Origin: Vanilla planifolia
Taxonomy: Eukaryota; Streptophyta; Magnoliopsida; Asparagales; Orchidaceae
Direction: 5' to 3'
DNA length: 64,000 bases
NCBI GenBank assembly: GCA_023846275.1
Contig: JAIUJO010000161.1
Coordinates: forward strand, 474,558-538,557
Made by a program: the position numbers and the translations under genes. How positions within the stretch are numbered: the stretch's first letter is position 1; each line of letters starts with the position of its first letter. The notes under the pieces were generated by a model. It saw only the letters and a list, made by a program, of their open reading frames with translations, made no database searches and had not been told where the DNA came from. Positions 44,653-55,699 of this stretch are shown here, in pieces.

Positions 44653-45345
44653 TCTTTTCTATTTTTTGATATTGTATGTACTTAATATATTATAAATTAT
44701 ATCATTATATATGCTTAATTATTTATACTTAAATTTTACTTAATTATTTTTCTCATTTTCTCTCTTTAACATATTTTTTATTATTCTCTAATTTTCTTCC
44801 CTTTCTTATTATTGTTCTCTTATTTGTCTAAATATTCTTCATCTCGCTATGTTTTCTTTTTCTCTCTTTGTCCATTATGCTTCCCTTCTTTTTAATTTCT
44901 ATCTCTTCTTTTTCTTATTTTTTTCTATCTCATCTATATTCTCTCCTCTCTTTTTCTCTTTATTAAATTATCTCTTATCTCTCTTTATTTTTATTTTATG
45001 GTCTAGTTTGCTCTTTTAAATTGATGACACTCACTCTCTTATAAAATAGTTAACTTAAAAATTATTATCTATTTTTTAGCTCATCAATTACTGATATTCA
45101 AAAAAAATCTGATGCTGTGGGATCTAATATGTAATTTTTATTTCTTTAATTAAATTTAGTCATTAATTTAATTATTTATTTATAAGAATAATAATATAAT
45201 ACAAAAATTCATATGCATTAATATTTATGTTATAAAAAAGAATTTTATTTAATTATTTTGCATTACATAAATAAAATATTTATATTATTATATTATATTA
45301 TATATATCATAAACATATGAAAATTTTTTGATGTTAATCAACTTG

Positions 45346-45561
45346 TTAATATAGAAACCTTTTAAAATTATTCATTATTTTTAAAACAGTAATATGCAAG
45401 TATGATTTGTTTCTTTTGCATAGTAGCCATTTCATCAGAATGCTCCTCGGTTGTTCATTTGCATAGAAACTTTTACTTGTCTTGTCCCACAATGCTCACT
45501 AACATTGCAGTTTCTTCCCTAAAGGTATTTATCTTTTTGAATAGACCATTTAATAATATTT
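45346..45561 (+). repeat. 216-bp inverted repeat, arm A
   Basis: Matches the reverse complement of 48,183-48,398 over 216 bp with two mismatches and no gaps by my reading. Its first 60 bp is the usual upstream flank of a 5S copy, ending in a 5S-like start (atgcaagtatga). Unrelated sequence follows until the normal post-tract spacer (taataatatttt) resumes. The other units are far more diverged, so this duplication or conversion is recent. Confidence 0.9.
45392..45545 (+). other. gene-fragment-like insert in arm A, unassigned
   Basis: Within arm A, the stretch between the 5S-like start and the spacer has an ordinary codon-like base mix. It can be read as HRNFYLSCPTMLTNIAVSSL, followed by aaag-gtattt, which could be a splice donor. 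A diverged relative (about 70% over 57 bp by eye) lies on the minus strand at 47,560-47,640. I do not recognise a protein family. It replaces the 5S gene, AT spacer and pyrimidine tract expected here. Confidence 0.35.
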
Positions 45562-45903
45562 TAGAAATCGCTCAAGTTGTATAATTTAATATGTAATATC
45601 TATGAAAAATATATATTTTATTATTAATATTTATTACATTATTTAATTTTTAATTTATAAGAAAAGTAATATAATGGAAAATTTTCAATTAGTAATATGT
45701 TTATTTTTTCAAAAATAATAGATTATGTAATTTTTTTAAACAATTTATAAGACAACATTACCAATATTTTATTATATCAACAAATATATGGTAAAAGTAA
45801 ATTTTTAATAAAAATATATATGCTTGATAATTTAGAAAAATATAAAAATTTTTCATTACCATCAAAATAATAATCACATAACTATAATATTTTTTATATT
45901 TTG

Positions 45904-46022
45904 AGCAAGTTCAATCACAGTAGCAATTTAGCATTGGATGTCATTAAAACTCCAAAGTTAAGCATTCTTTGTCTAGAGGAGCGTTATTATTGGTGAGCTT
46001 TTAAATGCCCCAGTGTTGCACT
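45904..46022 (+). pseudogene. 5S rRNA pseudogene 5
   Basis: The 5' half is good: tagcattggatgtcattaa, actccaaagttaagcatt (A-box from 45,957). The C-box is degraded (attattggtgagc), but the gttgcact end is visible. Confidence 0.8.
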
Positions 46023-46545
46023 TATGTTTTTCTAGCGTTCATTTTTCTAAATAACAATGATTAATTTTCTTGGAATTATAATGTAAGAAAATTATTATAA
46101 ATAATAGAGTTCATAATTACCTTTATAGTATTGAATTTTTAAAAAAGTTGATAAGAATATTACAAATTTTATATAATATTAAATATGGCACTTAGAATGA
46201 TATAATAAAATAATAACTTTAATTTAGTTAAAAATTTATTAAAATAACTTATATCAATTATTAAAAATCAAAAGTAATTTATTTTAATAATAATATATAC
46301 ATTTTGAGTACTGAATTTTTTAAAAAAAATATTATAATATTTAATGTTAGAGATAAAAAATAATATTATATTAATAGTCAAAATAGCTTTTAAAATATTT
46401 GTAATGTTATAAAATAAAAAACAAATACATTTTATTTTTGTTATTCTTAAATATTACATAAGATTACCTTAATATATTTTATAATTACTTTTAGTTTGAA
46501 TATTAAGCTTGTATATTTTAAATAAACTACTATTTTTAAGGTAAT

Positions 46546-46577
46546 AAATATATTGATGAAGTTTTCTTCCATTACTT
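46546..46577 (+). repeat. inversion breakpoint repeat, left copy (32 bp)
   Basis: This 32-bp stretch contains tgatgaagttttcttccatt. It is a perfect reverse complement of 48,397-48,428. The two copies bound an inverted segment exactly, as expected when two staggered breaks are filled in and rejoined in reverse. Confidence 0.85.
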
Positions 46578-47189
46578 TATGTTTCTTATAATTTAGAAAT
46601 TAAATTACATTATAAAAATTAAAATTAAAAAATGTATTTATCTAAAATATTATGTATTAGATTATACAATATGAGAGATCTCATAAATTTAGTTAAATGT
46701 TGGGCTGAAAAAAAGGTAATAGAGCTAGAGATGATTGTTTTATGAAAGATAGAATGTAATGGATTGATAAGGGCAAAGTAAAAGGAAAATAATAATAGAG
46801 AGAGATGAGAGGTGATTTATTAAAGTTGAAAAGAAAAAAAGAACATAAAGAAAATAGAGAGAATAAATGAATAGGGAAATAGAGAGAAATAAGAAAGTAG
46901 AGAATGATAAAAGAATGAAATATGCCAAGAAAAATGTTAATAGCTAGAGAATAATGAAATAAATATGAGAGTGATAATCAGAGAGAAAAAGTTATAAAAT
47001 GTTTTAGATATTAAGATAAAAAGAAACAAGTCAAAAAATAATTTAATAAAACTTAACAATCTAACATAAGAAAGAGAATGAAAACACAAATAAAATTGTG
47101 ATAACGAGATAGAGAAAAGAAATAATTGAATGCATTATATATTAAGATAAAGAAAAATTTCTTAGAAAAATAATTTAATAAAACTTAAC

Positions 47190-47360
47190 CAACTAAAATA
47201 TATAGGTCACCTTTGTGAACTACAACAGTGACAAAATCTAAACAAAGCATCCAATCAATTCCCAACTTTTCATTTTTTTTATTAAGCAACAAAAATTTAT
47301 TCAATAAATCAATAAAAAATAAATGTAGCCTGAAAATAAACTGGTCACCATTGCTAAGAA
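47190..47360 (-). repeat. edge module E, copy 2, inside the inverted segment
   Basis: The reverse complement contains gcaatggtgaccagttt, gggaattgattggatgct and gttcacaaaggtgacc. It lines up with copy 1 (39,566-39,740) in the same order and runs likewise into a pyrimidine tract. Identity is roughly 70% by eye. Confidence 0.6.
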
Positions 47361-48182
47361 ATATGGATCAATGGTAACGAGACCTCAAAGGGATTACCAC
47401 CGAATAAATTCCAAATATTTGGTATCGCAATCGAGTAATTGAAATAAATGCTTTAAATTCTTAACTAATAAAATTCAACCCGTACACTAACAGCACGAGT
47501 GACTGGACTAGAAACCTGCAAAGTACTAAAATTTCATTTCACTTGACATAATCGATGTTTAGAAAAATACTTAAATGGTGAAATCTATAATGTCAGCGAG
47601 CAAGATGGCACAAAACATGCAAACTACTCTTAGTAGTAAATTCCTATATGGCAAGAACAATTTCCGCCATTCAATCGTTCATTTTCATAGTCGAACATTC
47701 ATCGCGATATTTCAACTTTTAAACTGATAATTTTTTTCCCATCTGATTCCATTATTTCATGATCACATGGTCTACATTTCTTCTACTAGATAGTTAAATC
47801 CCCACATCAAACATGACTATCATCTAACATAGCTGATCAATTTAATATTTATTAAGCTATAGATTAGATGACTTTCATTTGATCTTTGAATTTTCATGAT
47901 CAAAAGGTCTGGAAGCATTTGGAGAGCTTTTTATTTCTCTATTTTGCTAATTAAAATATTTGAAAAGTATAGAAAAAAATAACTACAAAATCGAGTGTTT
48001 GGTATTTACTTTTGGCCATTACAAAAAGCATATAAATAAAAGTTTTTTGTAAAAAAATAAAAAAACATTTCTATACAATCCAAAGACAAAATATTAATGT
48101 CGTTAGGAGCTCGTTCTCATCATTTTTTTCAAATCTTGTTGCATCATTCACTAGTCAAACTTGTAAATATTTTTTCTTTTTC
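47361..48182 (-). other. low-copy interval in the inverted segment, unassigned
   Basis: Richer sequence than the array, with several CpGs (cgattgcgatacc, cgtacactaacagcacgag). On the minus strand there is a tactttgcag word at about 47,525, which could be a splice acceptor. A short frame VSSPVTRAVSVRVEFY ending in a stop follows it. The stretch at 47,560-47,640 is related to the arm A insert. I see no complete gene and cannot name the source. Confidence 0.35.
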
Positions 48183-48398
48183 AAATATTATTAAATGGTC
48201 TATTGAAAAAGATAAATACCTTTAGGGAAGAAACTGCAATGTTAGTGAGCATTGTGGGACAAGACAAGTAAAAGTTTCTATGCAAATGAACAACCGAGGA
48301 GCATTCTGATGAAATGGCTACTATGCAAAAGAAACAAATCATACTTGCATATTACTGTTTTAAAAATAATGAATAATGTTAAAAGGTTTCTATATTAA
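48183..48398 (-). repeat. 216-bp inverted repeat, arm B
   Basis: Reverse-complement partner of 45,346-45,561; both arms are 216 bp. The visible differences are aaaatta versus aacatta near the start and ttgaatag versus ttcaatag near the end. It opens the inverted segment, so before the inversion the two arms were direct repeats. Confidence 0.9.
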
Positions 48399-48428
48399 GT
48401 AATGGAAGAAAACTTCATCAATATATTT
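48397..48428 (-). repeat. inversion breakpoint repeat, right copy (32 bp)
   Basis: Perfect reverse complement of 46,546-46,577. After it, normal plus-orientation array spacer resumes (attatgacatagaataag, then gcttgataatttag at 48,510). Confidence 0.85.
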
Positions 48429-48584
48429 TATAAATGTATACATATTATATTGTATTATATTATGACATAGAATAAGAATAAATTTTATTTAAAATATACA
48501 AGCTTGATAATTTAGAAAATTTTAGAAATGGTTCAATACAATTAGAAAAATAATCAAACAATTATCATATTTAGTCTTTCGTAA

Positions 48585-48703
48585 GCATATTTGACTACAA
48601 CAACATTTTAGTATTTGATCTCACTAAAACACAAAAGTTAAGATGTTTAGACAAGGGAAGTGTCGGGATTATTGACCTATTTAAATGTGTTAAAGTTGCA
48701 CAT
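48585..48703 (+). pseudogene. 5S rRNA pseudogene 6
   Basis: Matches along its full length but is worn: gactacaacaacatttta, gatctcactaaaacac, an A-box reduced to gttaagatgttt, and a gttgcacat end. The upstream flank gcttgataatttagaaaatt is one of the best preserved (48,510). Confidence 0.75.
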
Positions 48704-49898
48704 ATGTTAACATAACATTCTTTTTTCTTATTAAAAATAATTAATTTTTATAATATTTTAATGTAAAGAAAATTATTATAAATGATAGTTTGTTACTATT
48801 ATTATAGTATTAATTTTTTAAAAATAGTTTTTTAAGATTATTATCAATTTTACGTAATTATAAATAGAATAATTAATAGAACAAAGTAGAATTATTAACT
48901 ATAATTTCTCTAAATAATTATGAAAATAAAATATATCAATTATAATAAGTTAGAATTATTTTATGTTTATAATATTACATATATGTTAAGTATTTAATTT
49001 TTAACTATAAAAATATTTTATTATGGAATGTAAAAGATCAAAAATAATATTCAATTAATTGTCAAATAAGTTTGAAATATTTGTAATATTATAAAATAAT
49101 AATAAATAAAAAATTATTTTTATATTTTTATTATTAAATATTACATAAAATTAACATATTATATTTTATAATATTATAAGCAGTTTAATAAGATTTAACA
49201 TTTATTTAATTATTTTTATTATTTTTTCTCTTTAACAAATTGTCCCTTATATTCTAACATCTTTCTCTCTGCTATTACTATTCTCTTTTTTTCTTTTCAT
49301 TCTGTATCTCATAACTTTTTTCTTTGCTTCTTTCAAACCTCTACCCTTTTTTAATTTCTCATTTCTCTCTCTTTTACTTTTTCATGTTTTCTCTCTATCA
49401 CCTTTATGTTGTTTTTTCTTGTCTCTTATTAAATAATCTCTCATCAATCCCTATTAATATTTCTCTCTATATTTTACATTTAACAATCTATAAATTTCTA
49501 TTGATTTTATAGAGTTGTTATTTCTATCTCTATTTTCCTTTTTTTCCCATTCATTAAAAATATTTATTAAATTGATCACATTGCATAGTTTAATATATAA
49601 TTTTAATCATAGTTAGTTATTATTTGCAATTTACTTAATTTAATTTTTTATTAGTAAAAATAATAATGAATTAAAATATATCTTATGTTTTAATGGGAAC
49701 ATTTACAAAAAATAGTTTAAGAAATTTTTTAAATAAATTTATATAAATATGATAATGATATTAGAATATATTAAGAAATATATGATATGCATAATGTTTT
49801 TAAAAAAGTGCATATACCTCATAATGTAGAATGTTTTGAAATCATTCATTATCATTAAGACAACAATTACACAACTATGATAATTTGTATTTTGCATA

Positions 49899-50017
49899 CA
49901 TGTAGGACCACAAAAATAATATCGCATTAGATCTTGTTAGAACTCCAAAGGTAGACATTGTTAGGCAAGAGTACTAATGGGATTCGTGGCCTGTTGAGAA
50001 GTCCTTGAGCTGCACAA
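49899..50017 (+). pseudogene. 5S rRNA pseudogene 7
   Basis: Near full length: atcgcattagatcttgttag, aactccaaaggtagacat, ggcaagagtactaatgg, gtggcctgttgagaagtcct and a tgcaca end. It keeps one CpG (atcgcatt). The unit that follows is only 777 bp because most of the AT-rich spacer after it is missing. Confidence 0.85.
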
Positions 50018-50675
50018 GTTCTTTCATATCGTGTTTTTTAACGAGTGATACTTAATTTTAATAATATGTTCTTCATTCTCTGTCTCACAATATTTTTTCT
50101 CTTCTCTTCAACCACAATCTCTTTTTAATTTCTCATTTCTCTCTCTTTTATAATTTTATTCCTCCCAATATCTTCTATGTTCTTATTTTCCTTATGTCCT
50201 TTATTAAATAATCTTTATAAATCTCTTTTATTATTTTTCTCTTTATTTTACTCTTATTAATTCATAACTTTCTCTTTCTCATAGAATAGTTGTTTCTATC
50301 TCTATTATCCTGTTAAATACCGATCAACAAGTAATATTTACTAAATCTCTTATTTTTATTGTTTAATATAAATTTTTAATGATAATTATATTTTTATTAT
50401 TAAAAATTTTTACTTAATATATTTTTTTATAAGAATGATAAAGTATTAAAAGAAAATCTTATAATTTTATGTAAAAATTTTTTAAAATAATAATTTATGT
50501 AATTTTTTCAATTATTTTGATATAAATAAAATAGTGATATTGGAATATATTAGCACATATATGAAAGCATAATTTTTTGAAAATGTGCATATGCTTTATA
50601 ATTTTCACTTTTTAAGAATGATTCATTATCTTCATGACAATAATCACACAACTATGCTAATTTGTCTTTTGCATG

Positions 50676-50794
50676 CAAGTATGACCACACCAACATTAAA
50701 GCATTGCACCTTATTAAAACAAAATAGTTAGGCATTCTTCAGCATGAGTAATATTGGGATTGGTGGCCTCTTGAGAGGTCCACGAGTTGCACAT
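50676..50794 (+). pseudogene. 5S rRNA pseudogene 8
   Basis: Near full length: tatgaccacaccaacatt at the 5' end, a damaged A-box (agttaggcattcttc), and a good C-box region (ggcctcttgagaggtccacg). It ends in gttgcacatatc and a short T-run. Unusually, it is followed directly by unrelated sequence from about 50,815. Confidence 0.85.
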
Positions 50795-50814
50795 ATCTTT
50801 TTACCTTGATAAAT

Positions 50815-51160
50815 ATGAAAAGATCTGCTCTGTGAGACGAGAATCACGGTCTGATGACAACATCTAATAGTAGTAGAAGAAATATTGACTATGTGATTGT
50901 GGCACAACCTGATCAAAAGACTGAAAGAATTGGCAGTTTAAAGGTAAAATACGATGGTGAACAATTGATCATCAATATGTGTGAACAAAGAGTGGAGATT
51001 AATCCTTCAATTCAAGAATTTAATGATTGTTTTGGATGTTTTATCCAACATAGCTCACTTGTAATGTATTTGTCTCCTTTAGGAATTTTTGTAACCATCG
51101 TTTGTGTGCCCTTAACCTAGTTGGCTGTTCTATGCAAGTTTCATAGTTGTATCACTATAA
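50815..51160 (+). pseudogene. unassigned protein-like island with an 88-codon open frame
   Basis: The open frame 50,854-51,120 begins MTTSNSSRRNIDYVIVAQPD and has a balanced residue mix (Asp, Glu, Lys, Arg, Gln, Cys), unlike the Phe/Leu/Ile-rich chance frames elsewhere. Charged stretches such as DQKTERIGSLKVKYDGEQ and EQRVEINPSIQEF look like folded-protein sequence. The last 15 residues or so become hydrophobic. A tttaaag-gtaaaat word at about 50,937-50,950 could be an exon end. I do not recognise the family. It is bordered by a 5S pseudogene on the left and module E on the right, so it is probably a captured exon or element fragment. Confidence 0.35.
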
Positions 51161-51300
51161 GAGTCAACTAGTGGCTAGTGTTTATCCAATTAATTAATTT
51201 TTTGGATGATTTTGATTCCATGATAGAAAAATGAAACGTTTGTAATTGATTTGGTGTGAACACTTTGTGATTAGTTACAATTGAATTAATCAATTATAAT
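51160..51300 (+). repeat. edge module E, copy 3
   Basis: Contains gtggctagtgtttat, aatgaaacgtttg and taattgatttggtgtg, in the order seen in copy 1 (gtggccagtttgtat, aatgtttgg, gaattgatttggtgc). After it the normal array spacer (attagaattaatttttgttt) resumes near 51,350. Confidence 0.55.
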
Positions 51301-51429
51301 TGAAATTTAGTTTAATATTAAGTAAATATGTAAAAAATTAATAAATAAATTAGAATTAATTTTTGTTTATAATAGTAAATATATAAAAAATTTCATACAA
51401 TTATTTTCTAACAAAGATTCAATAACAAA

Positions 51430-51920
51430 TCTAATATAAAAGTTGGCAAAGAAAAATATATGTCTAATTTAACTATAGAAGCAATGATTCAAAAAAATAA
51501 TCATGTTTAATCAACACATTATTTATGTAGGATTTGAACAAAGAAAATAATAAGTGATTAACAAATAAAATCATATTCATTAGCTAAATGAAGGAAATTT
51601 TTAAATAATTTTGATACCTAATTATGATTAGAAATTTATTTGAAAAGAGAGTGCAACAAAACAATCTAACTAAAATCCTATTTCATAGAAAGATAAAATC
51701 TTACCAAAGCTGATGTGCATGTCTTCAATCCATGTAGCTTGCAGAATGGTCATAGTGCTTTTAAGATTGCTTGATCAATATGTTCATAGTACATAGCTTG
51801 TTCTTTACATGTAAACCAATTCCATGATAAATAATTCCAATAGAATAAAAGGCTAAATATTTAAGGAAAGATCATCAAATGCAAGGATGGCGTAACACAT
51901 ACGTTTGATAATTTAAACCA
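51430..51920 (+). repeat. variant spacer V, copy 1
   Basis: Spacer sequence that replaces the pyrimidine tract in this unit. It includes ctatttcatagaaagataaa, accaaagctgatgtgcatgt and tcatagtgcttttaagat, and ends next to the usual flank tttgataattta. A relative lies at 55,700-56,160 in the same position relative to the next 5S copy. Confidence 0.6.
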
Positions 51921-51988
51921 TTTTAGAAATTATTCATTATGATCATGGGAATTGTCAAACAACTATGATTCTTTGTGATTTTTCTGTG

Positions 51989-52074
51989 TTCGTGATCACA
52001 CCCCTATTATAGCACTAGATCTCATTAGAACTCCAAAGTTAAGCATGCTTGGGTTAAAGTAGTATTGGGAACTA
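51989..52074 (+). pseudogene. 5S rRNA pseudogene 9, lacking the C-box
   Basis: The 5' two-thirds is among the best in the array: tgatcacacccctattatag, cactagatctcattagaac and a perfect A-box gttaagcatgcttggg (52,038-52,053). It breaks off at agtattggga, continues into a T-run and then the normal downstream flank (aatgataattgatttt). The C-box and 3' end were therefore lost by an internal deletion. Confidence 0.85.
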
Positions 52075-53092
52075 TTTTTTAATAGCATAGCCTTTCCTAT
52101 AGAATGATAATTGATTTTCATATCATCTCAATATTTAAAAAATAAATTAGTATAAATTATTGCTTAAAATTATATTTTTAGCAATTAACTATTATTATTA
52201 ACTTTATATCATTATTAATAACTTTATATAACAAAAATTGAAGCACATCATATGATATATTAAAAAAAATAACTTTGATGTTAATATTGAGTGAATAATT
52301 TATATTATTAATTTATTTTCATAACAAAATATTATCTTTTTGTAAAATAATTTAAGTATTTGATCATTATATTACAAAAGATTAGAAACTTAAAATTACA
52401 TAATAAATGTTAAATATTATTTATAGTTATTGTCCATCTTATGTCATATAAAGATGATATGTTAGAATAATTATATTATTTTTCACTTAAAGAACCTTTA
52501 AAATATTAAGTGTAAATAAAATAATATAACATTTATATTCAAAATATTATTTAAATATTTTAAAGAAATGCCAAATAATAATAATCCTCATATATATTTA
52601 ATATTTTATTATTACAAAAAACTTATTTCAATTGTACTAAATTAGAATTTTTTTAATATTTGTAATGTTAATTATAAGATGTGTAGATAATTTTTTAAAT
52701 AAAGGGATATTATATTATGGAATATCAGACTTTTAATATTATGTTGTTATTTTTTAATATTATTTTTATTTAATATCTATATTCGTTACATAATAAGGTT
52801 TTTTAAATTTTTGTAAGAAATAAAAACTATTAAATTAATAATAAACTTTTTTTAAAATATTTGAAATTTTTAAAAATAATAATAAATCGAATTAAATTTA
52901 TATATCATATTATTATTAAATAATATGTTTGATTAATTTTTTATAATTAGTAGATATAATAGATTTCTTTATTAAGTCCTCATTTTTAATTAAATTATTT
53001 TTCTTACTTTTGCTTCTGTATCTAAATCTCTTTGATATTCTCTCACTTTAACACAAATATCACACAACTAGGAGTTATTGTCTACTGTATAT

Positions 53093-53210
53093 ATGTGCGA
53101 CCATATGAGCATTATGGCACTAGATCACAATAGAACTCCGACGTTAAGTCCGCTTCGGCTAGATTAGTATTAGAATAGTTTACCTCGTTAGAGCTACTCT
53201 TTTAAGAAAT
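53093..53210 (+). pseudogene. 5S rRNA pseudogene 10, CpG-rich copy
   Basis: It reads gtgcgaccatatgagcat, cactagatcacaatagaac, tccgacgttaagtccgctt and cggctagattagtattag. It keeps CpGs at the start (gtgcgacc) and through the A-box region, where other copies have lost them. The C-box is poor (tttacctcgttagagc). The upstream flank is joined directly to a truncated pyrimidine tract, giving a spacing of 1,104 bp. Confidence 0.8.
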
Positions 53211-54526
53211 ATTTTTTCATATTTCTTTTTCCAATGAACAACGTTTTATTTTATTAACATGTGAATGTTAAAACATTATATAATTATTAATGATAGTTTA
53301 TGATTACAAATATAAAAATAAGTTGTTAGTTATAAAATTATAACATTATTGCTAATTTCATATAATAATACATTTTACAAAACAAATGTTAGAATAAAGT
53401 AATAACTTCAATAATTTTTAATATTAAGAAATAACTTATATGAATTATGATAAATTATAATTTTTTTTATAATAAGAAATATGTGGTGTTTATGTAATTT
53501 TTTATACATAGAAATGTAATATTATAAAATATTAATAATTTAAAACTATGGCATCAATTTTAAATATTATTTATATTTTTTATATATATTACATTTTATA
53601 AAGATAACAAATTTTAATAATTATGTTGTTTATTATATAAAAAAATATTAAGTTATATGATGAATGAAATACTATTAATTTAATAGTTAAAATATTTTTT
53701 AAAAATTTAAAAATTTTTTAAATATTAATAACCCTCTCATATTTTTTTATATTTCATTATTTGTAAATATTATATTGTTAACCCTTCTTAATTATTAAAT
53801 ATTATAATTTCAATTATTTAGATTTAAATTTTATTGAATTATTTTTCTTTATCATCTCCTCATCCTAATGAATTTCATATTGTCCAACTTAATTCTTGCT
53901 CTTATTATCATTTTCTATTTGTCTCTTCAATCCCTATATCTTTATATTTTTCTTAGCCTTTTTTTTCTTCTATCCTAACTTTCTCAATTGTCTATTTTAT
54001 TTGCTTATTCATCTTTCTTAATCGTCTTTATTTTGTCTATCTTTTTCTCATCACTAGATTATCTCTCATATCTCTATATTATTATTTTTCTATTTATTTT
54101 ACACTTACCAATCCTTAACATCCACTCTCTTTTGTAGAAGGTTATTGTTATTTTTATTATCTTTGGTTAGACAATAAATTAATTATATTTAAGCAATGTC
54201 TTATTATGTATACTTTATTATGTAAAATTTATGATAAATATATGTTTCACTCTCTATATTTGTTGCATAATTTATTTTTTTAATCATAGGAATGACAACA
54301 TATTTAAAACAAATATTACATATCAATGTTTACAAAACTAAAAGTCATAGTTTATGTTATTTTTTTTATTTTATATAATTGAAATATTTACTTTTAAATA
54401 AAATATTTCATATTTAACAAGAATAATTTTTTCAAAGTGCATATGATTGATAATTTGGAAAAATTTTTAATTATTCATTTCTTTAACATGGTATTGACAT
54501 TACTAAGACTTTTTTCACTTAAATGC

Positions 54527-54644
54527 ATGTGAGATGACATCAGTATTATAACACTAGATCTTATTAGGGCTCCATTATTAAAAATTATTGGGCAAAAGTA
54601 GTTTTGGGATATATGAGCAATGAATAAATCCTCATCTTACACCT
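54527..54644 (+). pseudogene. 5S rRNA pseudogene 11
   Basis: Recognisable throughout but worn: gtattataacactagatct, tattagggctccattatt, ttgggcaaaagtagttttgg, aaatcctcatcttacacc. The A-box is reduced to attaaaaattattggg. Confidence 0.7.
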
Positions 54645-54879
54645 AATTTTTATGACATCTTTTTCCTACTAAGTGACATTTGATTTTAATAACTTGTAAA
54701 TGATGAAAAATTAAATTATAAAATGAAGCTAATAATTTTTTAATTTAGTAATAAATTATTACTAATAACTTTGTAAAATTATTATCAATTTCATATAATA
54801 ATATATTTATCACATAATATATTATAATAAATAAACAACTTTAATATAGTTCAATGTTGAAGAATATAATTTATATTAG

Positions 54880-55620
54880 TTATAACAAATTAGATCAAGC
54901 AGAATTTGATCAGTTCATTGATTAAGTGAGATTTGAGCTGGATCATTTATTTATTCTATGATTAAATTGGAATTAGATTTAGACCATGTTATTCTAACAT
55001 TAGATTTTATGTTCATTATATGAAAGATATATTTCAAAAAACAATAAAAATAATCATTTGTCGAAGTTGGATGGCATCACAATCATTAGATGCATCAATC
55101 AATTATTGTAAATGAAGCAATAACTATCTAATTTATGTATAAATTTGAGAATTTGTTCAATTAAGATCACTATTTAAAGGTGGAGGTGACCCACATTATG
55201 TGATCATAAAAATGCACTATTGGATAATGCTGAGTGCTTGCAATTTTTCATGGAGATAGTCACTAGGGACATTGTTCCACATACCAAGAATGGAAACTTT
55301 TTTGATCTTTATAAGCCTTGGCCACGGTACCACTTGCGAAAAAAATATGTACAAGAACCCTCTTTGTACGTTTTAGATTTAATCACATGGCTTGAATTGT
55401 AACACAAAGATTTACCATAGTTAAACTTGATCTATAGCTTTGTGTTGCCCAAAAGCTTCCAAGTTTGATCAAATGCCTTACTCAATCTGGTTCAAGTATT
55501 TGTCATGAACTAGAATGGGTCCTGACATGAATCGAACTATTTTTGTTAATCCAATGCTAAAGCATAAACTCTGGTTGAGTCTTTTGCTTTTGGGCACGAC
55601 TTGCGATATGGCAAAAAATT
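54880..55620 (+). other. low-copy island in the array, unassigned, with a 60-codon frame
   Basis: An island with ordinary base mix between the AT spacer and variant spacer V. The frame 55,220-55,402 starts MDNAECLQFFMEIVTRDIVP and contains NGNFFDLYKPWPRYHLRKKY, ending WLEL. It has protein-like composition, and its spacing of aromatic and basic residues loosely recalls the Myb/SANT-like domain of plant DNA transposon accessory proteins (FLD..IEE...G....FNK.GW...). That resemblance is weak and by eye. Downstream, ggcttgaattgtaacac and gaatgggtcctgacatga are also non-array. No terminal repeats or target-site duplication were found. Confidence 0.35.
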
Positions 55621-55699
55621 TTTATTTATTTAATTATATAAGTTTTGATATAATTATTTACATAATGTAATAAAGATTTAAAAATCAACTTAATATAGA

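Larger units (their letters stand above)
46578..48396 (-). repeat. inverted 1.8-kb segment of the 5S array
   Basis: Read on the minus strand from 48,396, this holds a 5S upstream flank and 5S-like start (arm B), unassigned sequence, and edge module E (47,360 to 47,190). The pyrimidine tract (seen as purines, 47,190 to 46,735) and the post-tract spacer follow, down to 46,578. Turned around, it would restore the unit order used everywhere else in the array, which supports a simple inversion. The open frame at 46,740-46,928 on the minus strand is the pyrimidine-tract frame seen in other units. Confidence 0.8.
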
